Below are positions 17,353-26,940 of a DNA stretch of 64,000 nucleotides, piece by piece (the stretch's first letter is position 1; every line of letters begins with the position of its first letter). The stretch is from Pedobacter sp. PACM 27299. Its GTDB lineage: Bacteria > Bacteroidota > Bacteroidia > Sphingobacteriales > Sphingobacteriaceae. The position numbers and the translations under genes are program-made. Under the pieces are notes generated by a model, which made no database searches, was not told the origin of the DNA, and saw nothing but the letters and a program-made list of their open reading frames with translations. The DNA lies in NCBI RefSeq assembly GCF_001412655.1, contig NZ_CP012996.1:3658001-3722000 (forward strand). Direction: 5' to 3'.

Positions 17353-17425
17353 TAATTTAGGCAAATGTCTGCTCCTACCTGCTTTCAATAGCAGAATTTT
17401 CAATGGAACGATCAATAACTCTATG

Positions 17426-17455
17426 AGAAAAGCGCATTGTAAAATGCGCTTTTCT
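17426..17455 (+). terminator. Perfect 13-bp hairpin terminator
   Basis: Arm AGAAAAGCGCATT (17426-17438), loop GTAA, matching arm 17443-17455, followed by TATTT. Terminates the small membrane protein gene. The remaining bases to 17688 hold only the upstream region of the fucosidase operon; no clear promoter box or repeat is visible there. Confidence 0.85.
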
Positions 17456-17688
17456 TATTTAACACCAATCTGATCACGATACCGACCTGCTCCTAATACC
17501 ATCCTGTGCAGCAGACCTACCTTCGCGCAATTACCATAACCATTTTCCAAAAACACAAACAGTCTAACCCTGTATTTTGAGCATCATAAATCATCTAATA
17601 ATCCATTAAAAAAGAAGGATAGTTCATTGTTCTGTGAATTTAAAGGCAATAATTTAGTATTTCCTAAACCAATATAAACCAGACCACC

Positions 17689-19005
17689 ATGAAACAGCTA
17701 TTCACCTTTTTGGTAATTCTCTGCTTGTTTTCTCAAAGCCAGGGCCAGACTGCGACAATCAATCCAGCAATAAAAACACCCAAAGCTGTCTTAAACGATT
17801 TTATGGACCAGCGTTTTGGGCTTTTTATCCACTGGGGACCTATTGCCCTGCGCGGTACGGAAATCGGATGGAGCAGAAGTACTGATGTCCCTGCACAGGA
17901 ATACGACAACCTATATAAAGAATTCAATCCGGTTTTATTTGATGCAGAGGCCTGGGTAAAAACGGCGAAAGATGCAGGGATGAAATACCTAACCATCACT
18001 GCCAAACACCATGATGGCTTTTGCTTATGGCCGACAAAGTTTTCGGACTATAATATCATGAATTCTCCCTATAAAAAAGACATTGTTGGCGAACTCGCTA
18101 AGGCCTGTAAAAAGTACGACCTAAAGTTCTGCGTTTATTTCACCGTTTTGGATTGGCATGACCCCAATTACCCTATCCGCGTAAATGATGGAAAGCCAGA
18201 TTCAAAAGGAGACATGACCAAATTTGTAGCGACCATGAAAAACCAATTACAGGAAATTGTAAGCCAATACCATCCATATATGCTCTGGTTTGATGGCAAC
18301 TGGGAAAGCCCATGGAAAAACGAATATGGTGCAGAGGTCTATACTTTTCTGAAAAAACTAGATCCCAAGGTGATCATCAACAATAGAATTGGTTCTTCAA
18401 AAGGCAGTGACCATGCTTATTTAACCCCTGAAACGCTCGGAGACTATGCCACCCCAGAGCAAAAGATCGGTGAACTGAACATGAATAATCCATGGGAAAC
18501 CTGTATGACCATCTGCAATCAATGGGCATGGAAACCTAACGATCCAATGAAAACATTAAAAACCTGTATCCAGACCTTAGCAAAAACTTCCGGTGGAAAT
18601 GGTAATCTTTTATTCAATGTAGGCCCAATGCTGGATGGACGTATTGAGCAACGTCAGATCGATAGATTAAAAGAGATGGGCGATTGGCTCAAAATCTACG
18701 GAGAAAGCATCTATGGTACTAAAGGTGGTCCTTTTAAACCTAATGAAGTATTTGCGGCCACACGCAAAGGCAACAAACTTTACATTCATGTTTTCGAAAG
18801 AAAATCCAATGATTTAATCTTACCAGCACTAAAAGGCGCTAAAATAAACAAAGCTTATCTATTAAAGGGTGCTGAAATCAGTCATCACCAAGATGCTGCC
18901 GGCAGCATCACCCTTCAACTGCCTCAGCAATTGCCAAATGCAGAGGATTCAGTGATTGTTCTGGAACTAAACACCAATGCAGAATACTTACCTATCATCT
19001 CCTAA
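17689..19005 (+). CDS. Alpha-L-fucosidase, glycoside hydrolase family 29
   Basis: The 438-residue enzyme releases terminal alpha-L-fucose with retention. It has a type I signal peptide (first 19 residues, ending SQGQ), so it acts in the periplasm. The GH29 barrel shows FGLFIHWG near residue 45, AKHHDGFCLW near 105, and the nucleophile Asp202 in LWFDGNW. A C-terminal beta domain follows (about 350-438). It is a single-domain GH29 without a carbohydrate-binding module. It heads a tight operon with a fuconate dehydratase, symporter, mutarotase and dehydrogenase, which strongly supports L-fucose as product. Its linkage preference cannot be told from sequence. Confidence 0.93.
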   Translation: MKQLFTFLVILCLFSQSQGQTATINPAIKTPKAVLNDFMDQRFGLFIHWGPIALRGTEIGWSRSTDVPAQEYDNLYKEFNPVLFDAEAWVKTAKDAGMKYLTITAKHHDGFCLWPTKFSDYNIMNSPYKKDIVGELAKACKKYDLKFCVYFTVLDWHDPNYPIRVNDGKPDSKGDMTKFVATMKNQLQEIVSQYHPYMLWFDGNWESPWKNEYGAEVYTFLKKLDPKVIINNRIGSSKGSDHAYLTPETLGDYATPEQKIGELNMNNPWETCMTICNQWAWKPNDPMKTLKTCIQTLAKTSGGNGNLLFNVGPMLDGRIEQRQIDRLKEMGDWLKIYGESIYGTKGGPFKPNEVFAATRKGNKLYIHVFERKSNDLILPALKGAKINKAYLLKGAEISHHQDAAGSITLQLPQQLPNAEDSVIVLELNTNAEYLPIIS

Positions 19006-19013
19006 ACTAACCC

Positions 19014-20246
19014 ATGATTACTAAAATACAAATTAACGATGCCCGTTTCCCATTGGGTAAAGGTGCTGGCAGCGATGCCATACACCGTGACCCGATCTAT
19101 TCTTATGCCGTCACCAATTTAATAGACGACACTGGCCTGGTTGGTACTGGTTTTGCTTTTACCCTTGGCGAAGGAAATGACCTGGTTTGCAAAGCGGCAT
19201 CCTTTTACGCAGAACAGCTAAAAGGAAAAGATATTGAAGAATTGATGGCTGATTTCGGTAATGTTTTTCAGCAGTTTTCTAACGAACAGCAATTCCGCTG
19301 GTTAGGTCCGCATAAAGGCGTAGTTCACCTGGCACTCGCCTCGGTAACCAATGCCTGCTATGATTTATGGGCAAAAAAACGAGGTGTACCTTTATGGAAA
19401 CTGCTCACTGACTTAAGTGCCCAGGAGATACTGAATACTTTGGATCTCTCCTACCTCGAAGATGAACTGACCCGCGAACAAGCCCTGGCTTTGCTGCAGC
19501 ATAACATCAGCAGCAAGTCTGCACGCCTGCCAATTCTTGAATCCGGATATCCTGGATACGATACTTCTATCGGCTGGTTTAATTACCCGGATGAAAAGGT
19601 CCGTGAAAACTGTAAAAAAGCAGTAGCGGAAGGTTTTACGGCCATGAAGCTGAAAGTAGGCAGTGCTGACCAGGAAAGAGATATCCGAAGAGCACATATT
19701 GTGCGGGAAGTAGCCGGTGCAGACATCAAAGTAATGCTCGATGCCAACCAGCAATGGACTTTGCCGCAAGCTATAAAGATTTATAAGGAATTGCAAAGTA
19801 TGAATCCTTACTGGATTGAGGAGCCTACACATCCTGATGATGTCCTAGCTCATGCTACTTTAGCAAAAGCCATCGCACCAACAAAACTCGCTTTGGGAGA
19901 GCATGTGCCTAACCGCATTGTCTTTAAAAATTACCTGCAAACCGGATCTGCAGGTTTCATGCAGGTAGATGCCGTTCGTGTAGGTGGCGTGAGTGAGTTC
20001 ATTACAGTTAGCTTACTCTGTCGTAAATTCAATATCCCCGTAGTGCCCCATGTAGGTGATATGGGCCAGCTGCACCAGCACCTGGTTTTGTTTAACCATA
20101 TTTCTATGGGACACGAAGCCTTGTTTCTGGAACACATCCCCCATTTGCAGCAGCATTTCGTCCATCCTGTCAGAATTGAAAACGGCGTATATCAGACCCC
20201 TATGGAGCCAGGAAGCAGCTGCGATTTAAAATCATTAAAACCATAA
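19014..20246 (+). CDS. L-fuconate dehydratase (enolase superfamily, FucD-like)
   Basis: The 410-residue enzyme should convert L-fuconate to 2-keto-3-deoxy-L-fuconate in the cytoplasm. The N-terminal capping domain has GSDAIHRDPIYSYAV, a FucD mark. The barrel carries the KxK catalytic lysines (Lys212/Lys214 in MKLKVG) and the three metal ligands Asp243, Glu269 and Glu296, whose spacing (26 and 27) equals that of the characterised FucD from Xanthomonas (248, 274, 301). The C-terminal acid-base histidine lies in VPHVGD. It begins eight bases after the fucosidase stop. L-rhamnonate dehydratase is a less likely alternative, given the fucosidase operon. Confidence 0.88.
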   Translation: MITKIQINDARFPLGKGAGSDAIHRDPIYSYAVTNLIDDTGLVGTGFAFTLGEGNDLVCKAASFYAEQLKGKDIEELMADFGNVFQQFSNEQQFRWLGPHKGVVHLALASVTNACYDLWAKKRGVPLWKLLTDLSAQEILNTLDLSYLEDELTREQALALLQHNISSKSARLPILESGYPGYDTSIGWFNYPDEKVRENCKKAVAEGFTAMKLKVGSADQERDIRRAHIVREVAGADIKVMLDANQQWTLPQAIKIYKELQSMNPYWIEEPTHPDDVLAHATLAKAIAPTKLALGEHVPNRIVFKNYLQTGSAGFMQVDAVRVGGVSEFITVSLLCRKFNIPVVPHVGDMGQLHQHLVLFNHISMGHEALFLEHIPHLQQHFVHPVRIENGVYQTPMEPGSSCDLKSLKP

Positions 20247-20247
20247 G

Positions 20248-21894
20248 ATGATGTTAAATTCCCTGGACTTAGGCATCAGTATTTTATATATCCTCGGTAT
20301 TCTGGCAGTAGGATTATGGGCTGGAATCAGTCACCGACGTAAAAGTAAAGCCAATGAAGCCGGAGAATATTTCCTGGCCGGTAAAACTTTAAAATGGCCA
20401 GCAATCGGACTTGCCCTGTTTGCCACTAATATCTCCACAGTACACCTGGTGAGTCTGGCACAAAGTGGATTCGACAGTGGTCTGCTCAATGGAAATTTCG
20501 AATGGATGGCCGCATTTACTTTAATCCTGCTGTCTTTATTCTTTGTCCCCTTTTACATTAAATCCGGAGTAGCCACCCTCCCCGATTTTCTGGAAAAAAG
20601 GTATGACAGATCCAGTCGGGATTGGCTGGCAATAATTTCGGTAGTTTCTGCGATCATCATTCATATTGCATTTTCAATGCTTGCCGGAGGGATCGTACTG
20701 AAAACACTGTTTGGGCTCAATATGTACGTCAGCATCATCGTGATCTGTGTGATCACGGCTATATACACCATCATTGGCGGATTAAAAGCAGTGGTCGTCA
20801 CCGAATCTATTCAGACAGTAGTCTTACTCGGAGGCGCTTTCATCATCAGCTATGCTGCTTATCAAAAGATGGGTGGCTGGGAACCAATGACAGATGTTTT
20901 AAAAGCTAATAACCAGATGGACAAACTTTCCATGTTGCGTCCGCAGGGCGATAGCAGTGGAATGCCATGGTATACTGTATTATTGGGTTATCCAATTTTG
21001 GGCATCTGGTATTGGTGTGCAGATCAAACTATTGTACAACGCGTACTAGGTGCTAAAGATGAAAATCACGCCCGTGTAGGCCCTTTGTTTTGTGGATTTA
21101 TTAAACTGTTACCCGTGTTTATCTTTGTTCTACCTGGCCTTTTTGCCTATACGCTTTCCAAATCTGGACATCTCGACATCAGCAGTCTTGGAGTAGATGG
21201 ACAAGGAAATGTGAACTCCAAAGGGATTTATACCTTGATGATTACCCAATTGCTGCCGTCTGGATTGGTAGGCGTACTTGTAGCTGCTTTATTATCAGGA
21301 CTGATGAGCCAGGTTTCGGGTGCATTAAACTCTATATCCACTATGGTGAGCTATGATATGTATCAACGTTACCGCCCGGCAGCCAGCGATAAGCAATTGA
21401 TCCGCGTAGGGAAAATTGCTGCGGGTGTTGCATTGGTCTTTTCTCTTGGCTTACTGCCTTTACTCAACCGATATGAAAGCATATTTAGCGGGATAAACGA
21501 TATCATTGCACATATCGCTCCTCCAATCACCTGTGTCTTTTTACTTGGTGTTTTCTGGAAAGGTGCTTCTGCTGCTTCGGCAAAGCTGACACTCTGGATT
21601 GGATCTGGCTTGGGGCTGCTGGTTTTTATGATCAACAAATTACTCCCGGATTCATGGATCGGGCACATCCCTTTCATGATGATGGCCTTCTATCTTTTCT
21701 GCACCTGTGTGGTTATTCAAGTAGTTTTCTCCTACGTATATCCTGTTCAGCATACCGAAGAAAGTTCAAAACTATATTGGAAAACCCCCTGGGAGCCATT
21801 ACAAGGGCCAGCCTGGAAGGGTATTGGAAATTACAAAGTGCTCTCCGCCCTGCTCCTCGGAACTACAGCAGTGTTATATTATATATTCAGATAG
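20248..21894 (+). CDS. Sodium:solute symporter (SSS family), probable L-fucose importer
   Basis: The 548-residue inner-membrane protein has about 13-14 membrane segments and the SSS/SGLT pattern: an N-terminal GEYFLAGKTLKWPAIGLALFATNIS element in two parts that forms the sodium and sugar sites, then GGLKAVVVTE and the later GLMSQVSGALNSISTMVSYD. It would import a sugar with sodium. It begins one base after the dehydratase stop, so translation is coupled. L-fucose or an L-fucose derivative is the expected substrate because every other gene of the operon handles fucose; it replaces the FucP MFS permease common elsewhere. Confidence 0.87.
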   Translation: MMLNSLDLGISILYILGILAVGLWAGISHRRKSKANEAGEYFLAGKTLKWPAIGLALFATNISTVHLVSLAQSGFDSGLLNGNFEWMAAFTLILLSLFFVPFYIKSGVATLPDFLEKRYDRSSRDWLAIISVVSAIIIHIAFSMLAGGIVLKTLFGLNMYVSIIVICVITAIYTIIGGLKAVVVTESIQTVVLLGGAFIISYAAYQKMGGWEPMTDVLKANNQMDKLSMLRPQGDSSGMPWYTVLLGYPILGIWYWCADQTIVQRVLGAKDENHARVGPLFCGFIKLLPVFIFVLPGLFAYTLSKSGHLDISSLGVDGQGNVNSKGIYTLMITQLLPSGLVGVLVAALLSGLMSQVSGALNSISTMVSYDMYQRYRPAASDKQLIRVGKIAAGVALVFSLGLLPLLNRYESIFSGINDIIAHIAPPITCVFLLGVFWKGASAASAKLTLWIGSGLGLLVFMINKLLPDSWIGHIPFMMMAFYLFCTCVVIQVVFSYVYPVQHTEESSKLYWKTPWEPLQGPAWKGIGNYKVLSALLLGTTAVLYYIFR

Positions 21895-21898
21895 ATAA

Positions 21899-22315
21899 AT
21901 GAAATTAAAGATCATCACCATATTATTGGCAGGAATATTCCTGACTTTATCAGCCTGCCAAAGGGAAACTAAACCAGTAAAGCGCTTTGCCTCTATCACT
22001 GGTTTAAAGGCGGACAAATTAGCCACTTATAAAGGCTTACATGCAAAGGCATGGCCCTCAGTTTTAAACAAAATCAAAGATTGTCACATTGAGAATTACT
22101 CCATTTACCTCCAGAAAATAAACAACGACTACTACTTGTTCAGTTACTTCGAATATTCAGGAGATGATTTTGATGGAGATATGAAAAAGATGGCAGCAGA
22201 TCCGGATACCCAACGTTGGTGGAAGGAAACCGACCCTTGTCAGCAGCCCCTCCCGGAAGCAGCGGCAAAAAAAGAAATATGGACCAATATGGAAGAAGTA
22301 TTCCACACAAATTAA
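21899..22315 (+). CDS. L-fucose/L-rhamnose mutarotase-family lipoprotein
   Basis: The 138-residue protein belongs to the RhaM-type mutarotase family, which interconverts alpha and beta anomers of a 6-deoxyhexose. Conserved elements are LHAKAWPSV (active-site histidine), NYSIYL, and DPDTQRWWKETDPCQQPL, the last resembling the fucose-type branch. Unusually, it carries a lipoprotein signal (LTLSACQRE, lipidated Cys20), so it would work outside the inner membrane, upstream of the symporter. That suggests the transporter accepts only one anomer. It starts four bases after the symporter gene. Confidence 0.82.
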   Translation: MKLKIITILLAGIFLTLSACQRETKPVKRFASITGLKADKLATYKGLHAKAWPSVLNKIKDCHIENYSIYLQKINNDYYLFSYFEYSGDDFDGDMKKMAADPDTQRWWKETDPCQQPLPEAAAKKEIWTNMEEVFHTN

Positions 22316-22327
22316 GCGCAAAAAGAT

Positions 22328-23098
22328 ATGGAATTATTATCCGGAAAAGTTATTTTCCTCACAGGAGGCTCTATGGGAATTGGTCTGGAATGCGCTAAAA
22401 GTTATGCAAAAGAAGGTGCAATTGTAGTGATTGCCGCTTACCCTGCAGGCCCGATAACCACAGCGATTGAACTGCTAGGCTCAAAACATTTGGGGATCAG
22501 CTGCGACGTATCTGATGCGGGGCAAGTAGCGGATGCCATACAGAAAACGCTGGATAAATACGGCAGAATAGACGCGATACACAACAATGCAGGTATTGCC
22601 TCCCCTTCTAAGCCTTTGCATGAAACCAGTGATGAAGAATGGGATCAGCTGATGAATGTAAACCTGAAAAGCGTTTTACTGACCACAAGATATGGATTTA
22701 AAGCATTGCAGAAAAGTAAGGGTTGTATCCTCAATACGAGTAGTCTGGTTGGAGATATCGGACAGGAAAACCATGCAGCTTACACCGCTACAAAAGGAGG
22801 TATGAATGCCTTAACCAAGTCTATGGCACTAGATTATGCGAAGGATAAAATCCGCGTAAATGCAGTGATGCCTGCCGGAGTATGGACACCTATGTTGAGG
22901 GAATGGAGCAAGGAGCAATCGAATGCGAGTTCAATTGAAAAGTACCTGGACGACATCCATCCATTGGGTTATTGTCCGGATGGCGATGCAATTGCAGATG
23001 CCTGTGTGTTTCTGCTATCTGATAAAGCGAGGTTTATCACGGGAACGACTTTAGCGGTTAGTGGTGGTGCAGAATTGGGTTACAGAAGGTCTGAATGA
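22328..23098 (+). CDS. Short-chain dehydrogenase, probable L-fucose dehydrogenase
   Basis: The 256-residue classical SDR has the nucleotide-binding TGGSMGIG (about 13-20), NNAG (near 87), catalytic Ser in LNTSSL, and YTATKGG with the Tyr-Lys pair, plus the C-terminal GTTLAVSGG. It is NAD(P)-dependent and cytoplasmic. As the last gene of the fucose operon it could oxidise L-fucose to the lactone (first step) or 2-keto-3-deoxy-L-fuconate (fourth step); sequence alone does not decide. It starts 12 bases after the mutarotase stop. Confidence 0.85.
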   Translation: MELLSGKVIFLTGGSMGIGLECAKSYAKEGAIVVIAAYPAGPITTAIELLGSKHLGISCDVSDAGQVADAIQKTLDKYGRIDAIHNNAGIASPSKPLHETSDEEWDQLMNVNLKSVLLTTRYGFKALQKSKGCILNTSSLVGDIGQENHAAYTATKGGMNALTKSMALDYAKDKIRVNAVMPAGVWTPMLREWSKEQSNASSIEKYLDDIHPLGYCPDGDAIADACVFLLSDKARFITGTTLAVSGGAELGYRRSE

Positions 23099-23192
23099 GC
23101 ATCTGAATAACAACAGGGAGACAACTATTGGTTAGTTAATACCTAACTTTTTAGCCATAAAAATTAGCAGGAACTGCCTATACGGCTGTTTT

Positions 23193-23590
23193 CTATCCTT
23201 GAAGATAATATGGAATTGGTCCTTCCAGTATAGCGTTGCTGTGAACCTTTAAATTGTCTTGATTCTGAAGAATGAGTTTTCCATCTAAGCCTTTGATCAC
23301 CTTTGGCAGTCTACACCAAATATTGAAATTGGTTCATGGTCATCTGGATTCATTATATAACAAATTCCTCCTGCAATTACTAAAACATAAAGTTCTGGCC
23401 AAAAATCGTAAACTGCATTAAATCCAGACCATCCAGGTTCAAAATTACCAATCCAATTAGTGTGGATTGAAGTATAAAAGCGAACAACAAGTCCCTCGGA
23501 ATAAAACCTATTATTATACTCACTAATAGGAATGTACATCGGCCCATAACTTGGCACCGAATCTAGAATTTCATACCGACTAGTATCAGA
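23193..23590 (-). pseudogene. Frameshifted remnant of an uncharacterised Bacteroidota gene
   Basis: An open frame from about 23590 down to a stop at 23297-23299 encodes a segment with VVRFYTSIHTNWIGNFEPGW and later VIAGGICYIMNPDDHEPIS. Coding sense continues in another frame from about 23303 to a TAG at 23193-23195, with the tail KVIKGLDGKLILQNQDNL. A one-base indel (net -1) near 23303 explains the switch. Upstream, the frame hits a TAA near 23590 with no good start codon, so the 5' end is also lost. The pattern IGNF.PG...V..FP.......AGG.CY.M.P is one I associate with a small uncharacterised protein, possibly an immunity-type protein. The rest of 23099-23722 shows nothing else. Confidence 0.6.
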
Positions 23591-23722
23591 AATTCTTATT
23601 TAGGCTACTTTTGAAATTGATTAAGGTCTAAATATAGTTCATTTTTGAACCTTAAAAGGTCCTTTTGATGAAACTTACCACAGTGGAATAAAAAACCTGC
23701 CGATCTTGGTATCAAGATATCT

Positions 23723-24439
23723 TTACACATTCATATCCTGCATTGCAGGCATATTTATCTCTTTGACACAGGAAGCATTGGATGTCGACAGGATAAATTT
23801 CACCGCATTAATTACATCTTGGACAGGTATACCATAGCTTTCAACTTTTTCTGATTTAAGGAGATCATCCTTAACCGACATGTCTTCCAGAAAACCGAGA
23901 TTCAGCACACTAACCCCTATATGATGCTCCCTAAGGTTTCCCCTTAAAGCATGTACAATGCTCTTAGAGCAAACTTTGTAGCTGAGAAAGCTACTCTCCT
24001 TCCCATTGTGGTTGTCAAGTCCCCAGGTAGAACCAATAATGATCACCTTCCCCTTTTCAGACAATTTCAGGTTCTCAATGAGAGACTGGATCGCAAGGAT
24101 ACAAGAACTGACATTCTTATTAACCATTGTTAGAATTTCTTCTGGTTTGATTTCCTGAAAATTATACTCCTCAGAAAAGGCAGTTTGCTCCCAGATCCCT
24201 ACATTATAGATGAGGCAATCAATCTTTTGCTCCCCTATTTTTGCTGTTATTTCATTGACAGCTTCGATTGGCTTCGACAAATCTGCCGGAATCCAGATTA
24301 GATTTAACTGCTCTTTCAGGTGGGAAGGCGCTGTTCTGGAAACACCATACATCTGGTCATTCGCGGATGGAAGCAACTGTGTTAGTGCCTTACCCAAGCC
24401 TTTACTGACCCCATAAATTAGATAGGTTTTACTACTCAT
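23723..24439 (-). CDS. Short-chain dehydrogenase/reductase, unknown substrate
   Basis: The 238-residue protein is an SDR with the nucleotide motif YGVSKGLGKAL (about 9-19), an NVG variant of the usual NNAG (YNVGIWEQ), the catalytic Ser in IIGSTWG, and SYKVCSKS holding the Tyr-x3-Lys pair. The N-terminal TGxxxGxG is altered to YGVSKGLG, which is tolerated in some SDRs. It stands alone on the minus strand between a decayed gene and the FUSC gene; no substrate can be inferred. Confidence 0.82.
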   Translation of the reverse strand: MSSKTYLIYGVSKGLGKALTQLLPSANDQMYGVSRTAPSHLKEQLNLIWIPADLSKPIEAVNEITAKIGEQKIDCLIYNVGIWEQTAFSEEYNFQEIKPEEILTMVNKNVSSCILAIQSLIENLKLSEKGKVIIIGSTWGLDNHNGKESSFLSYKVCSKSIVHALRGNLREHHIGVSVLNLGFLEDMSVKDDLLKSEKVESYGIPVQDVINAVKFILSTSNASCVKEINMPAMQDMNV

Positions 24440-24581
24440 ATTTCATGCTCTTGCGACATAAAAAAACTGATTCCTTGTCCGGCTAAGTTAACAGAACAAG
24501 GGTAATTAATTAAGCACAAAACAGGAAAAAACACGCATACAATTTCCTTTTCAGGTAAAAAGACAGGGAGTGATCCCGCTT

Positions 24582-26708
24582 TTAAACGAAATACATTTTC
24601 AATTCCAAAGACAAAACCAGCAAGAGATTTAGCCGATGTTGAAGCGTTCCTTCCGCATCGTTATATTCTTCAATTTTCTCCTTATGCACCACATCTTTAA
24701 TATTTTGCAGGTTCAAATTGCCACTATGTTCAACGCAATATTCCATATTGCTTAAAGCCTCAGAAACGAGTAATATTCCCGATTCTCCCATCGTATTGCG
24801 TTTTGCAGAAAGTGATAAGGAGGCCACAATAGAATTGATTCGGTAACTCAGAATCTGAATGGCAAAGATCCCTTTCAGATCTACCTGTTTACTTTTAGGT
24901 TCCAGGTGCAAATATTGCAGTGTTTCAGAAAATCTGGCCAGCTGGATATAACTGTTTTTTCTGGCGAGTTTTGAGGCTGTCACACTTGAGGATGTCCCTA
25001 ATAGCTCTTCCCTCACTTTATTCAGGTAATTGCTATTCGCTTCCAGGATATTTGAGATCAATGATTTTAAGTTTTTAATCTCCCAGACAGGGAAAAGAAA
25101 AGCCGCAAGGAATGCGATTACACAGCCCAGGATCGTATATAAAATCCGTTCCATAATGATGTGCTCGGAATGGCTGTCATAAACGCTGAGCGACAGGATG
25201 ACCATAGCAGTTACAAATACCACGCTTACTGAATATTTGATTCGGTTGAAGGTAAAAAAACCAAGCAACATAAATGCCGATAAAATCAGCAATATTGCCG
25301 TCTGATGGATGGTTAATAATAAAATAACCCCTAGTACCGCACCAATAAACGTTCCTGATAAACGCTCCACATTCCTCTTCCAGGTAAGTCCAAATCTAGG
25401 TTTTGCAACGATCACAATCGTGAGCAATAACCAATAGCTGTATTTGCCTAATGGAAATGCTAATGTGAATGCATAAGCAATACCGCACATCAGCGCCAGC
25501 CTTAAAGAAAACCTGAAGACAGGAGCATTCAAAGAAAAATACTGCTTTAACGATGTCAGGCTAAATAGCTGAGGCGATAAAAACTCTTCATAGGCGATAT
25601 CCTCAGCATTCAGATTTGCAGGAATTGCAGACATTGGTCTGCTGTTTTTAATCACCTGAATATCCAGCACAATCCCTTCCAGGTTTTTTAATACTTTCAA
25701 TATGATCTGGGCATTGGCTTCATCTATTGAAACTGCCAGCTTGCTCAGCTCCGCTTTACACTGCTCATACTTCAGCAATCTCGAATCCGAATGCGCCTTT
25801 TTTGGTCTTAGGAAAACATGGCTAAGTACCTGTAACTCTTCTGCCAGAATTTCAATTAGTTCAATAATCAGGTTCAATGCTCCGGTTTTATCCAGCTTTT
25901 TTCTGACATAAGTATAGTCGTAATGAATGGCGGTTACTTGCTCGTATAAATCAATTACGCTGACCGCCGTACGCAGCAATTGCTGCCCACGTTCATTTGC
26001 AGGCTTCATCGCGGCTTTATCGCTCAATAGCAGATTTCTTACCAGTTCCTGCTTTTCGCTCACCTTAATGTGCAAAGCAATTGTTTCACTGTAACAATCC
26101 TCCAGGTTTACTTCGGGATCATAATAACGGGCTTTGGATTTTAGAAATACAGAGGTCGTAGTAATGCATTCAAATATGGCCTGATGTAAAGACCGATAGG
26201 GCCAGATCACAATCTGAATCAAACTGATCAGGTAATACCAGTAGCCTCCAAGGAGAATGTACCAGCTAAATAACAATGGATTTACCGGGTGTAAACCAAG
26301 CGTAAATATCCCAAGGATAATGGCCATAGTTCCGGTTAAGGCCAGCCTGCTGCCAAACATCGCCAGCATGGAAAAGATAAAAGTCAGCAGGAAAATACTA
26401 GCCGTGGTCAGCCATGGATTCCCTAAGGAGGAAGCAATAATTAAAGCACTAAAAAAGAAAGATAAGATACTGGCAATAGCACTTTTGAACTTATTTGCGC
26501 GGTTCCCAGGAGCATCAGTTAAGCTGATCAGCAGTGCTCCAACTCCCATTCCAATGGCCATATTGGGCTGATGATAATAAAATAACAGTACAAAAGGTAA
26601 AACTATAGTGATGGTATTTCGTAAGGCATCCGTAAAATATTCACCATATACTAAACTGATCAACCTGGCTTTTATGTGATCCCATTTTAGCAGATCCTTA
26701 CTAAACAT
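24582..26708 (-). CDS. FUSC-family inner membrane protein (YccS/YhfK-like)
   Basis: The 708-residue protein has an N-terminal set of about six membrane segments (25-165), a long cytoplasmic helical region (about 170-390), a second membrane bundle (about 395-530, the FUSC/aromatic acid exporter-type domain with KYSYWLLLTIVIVAKPRFGLTWKR split over the loop), and a C-terminal soluble helical domain. Relatives include AaeB-like exporters and YccS; the substrate is unknown. Monocistronic. A TAATTTTG box (minus strand, 26744-26737) lies 28 bases upstream of the ATG. Confidence 0.85.
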   Translation of the reverse strand: MFSKDLLKWDHIKARLISLVYGEYFTDALRNTITIVLPFVLLFYYHQPNMAIGMGVGALLISLTDAPGNRANKFKSAIASILSFFFSALIIASSLGNPWLTTASIFLLTFIFSMLAMFGSRLALTGTMAIILGIFTLGLHPVNPLLFSWYILLGGYWYYLISLIQIVIWPYRSLHQAIFECITTTSVFLKSKARYYDPEVNLEDCYSETIALHIKVSEKQELVRNLLLSDKAAMKPANERGQQLLRTAVSVIDLYEQVTAIHYDYTYVRKKLDKTGALNLIIELIEILAEELQVLSHVFLRPKKAHSDSRLLKYEQCKAELSKLAVSIDEANAQIILKVLKNLEGIVLDIQVIKNSRPMSAIPANLNAEDIAYEEFLSPQLFSLTSLKQYFSLNAPVFRFSLRLALMCGIAYAFTLAFPLGKYSYWLLLTIVIVAKPRFGLTWKRNVERLSGTFIGAVLGVILLLTIHQTAILLILSAFMLLGFFTFNRIKYSVSVVFVTAMVILSLSVYDSHSEHIIMERILYTILGCVIAFLAAFLFPVWEIKNLKSLISNILEANSNYLNKVREELLGTSSSVTASKLARKNSYIQLARFSETLQYLHLEPKSKQVDLKGIFAIQILSYRINSIVASLSLSAKRNTMGESGILLVSEALSNMEYCVEHSGNLNLQNIKDVVHKEKIEEYNDAEGTLQHRLNLLLVLSLELKMYFV

Positions 26709-26736
26709 AATGCGTTATGAATTTATTATTTCGCCG

Positions 26737-26744
26737 CAAAATTA
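26737..26744 (-). promoter_or_regulatory. TAnnTTTG promoter box of the FUSC gene
   Basis: TAATTTTG on the minus strand, 28 bases before the ATG. The divergent region 26709-27012 otherwise holds only the GntR promoter. Confidence 0.45.
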
Positions 26745-26940
26745 TTGTAAATAAAACTAATGTGGTTGGAATTGACTCAATTTATTCTTTCTACGGCAAT
26801 CTGCCGCCCTTAAAACTTATCTCAAACCTCCTAATCGTATAAAAAATCCTTTAACTGAGGGCACTCCTATTTCTGTTGTGGTAATTCTAAAACATTTGTT
26901 TTATATTGGAGAAATAAATACCCGAAATTAGAAAGAAGAT

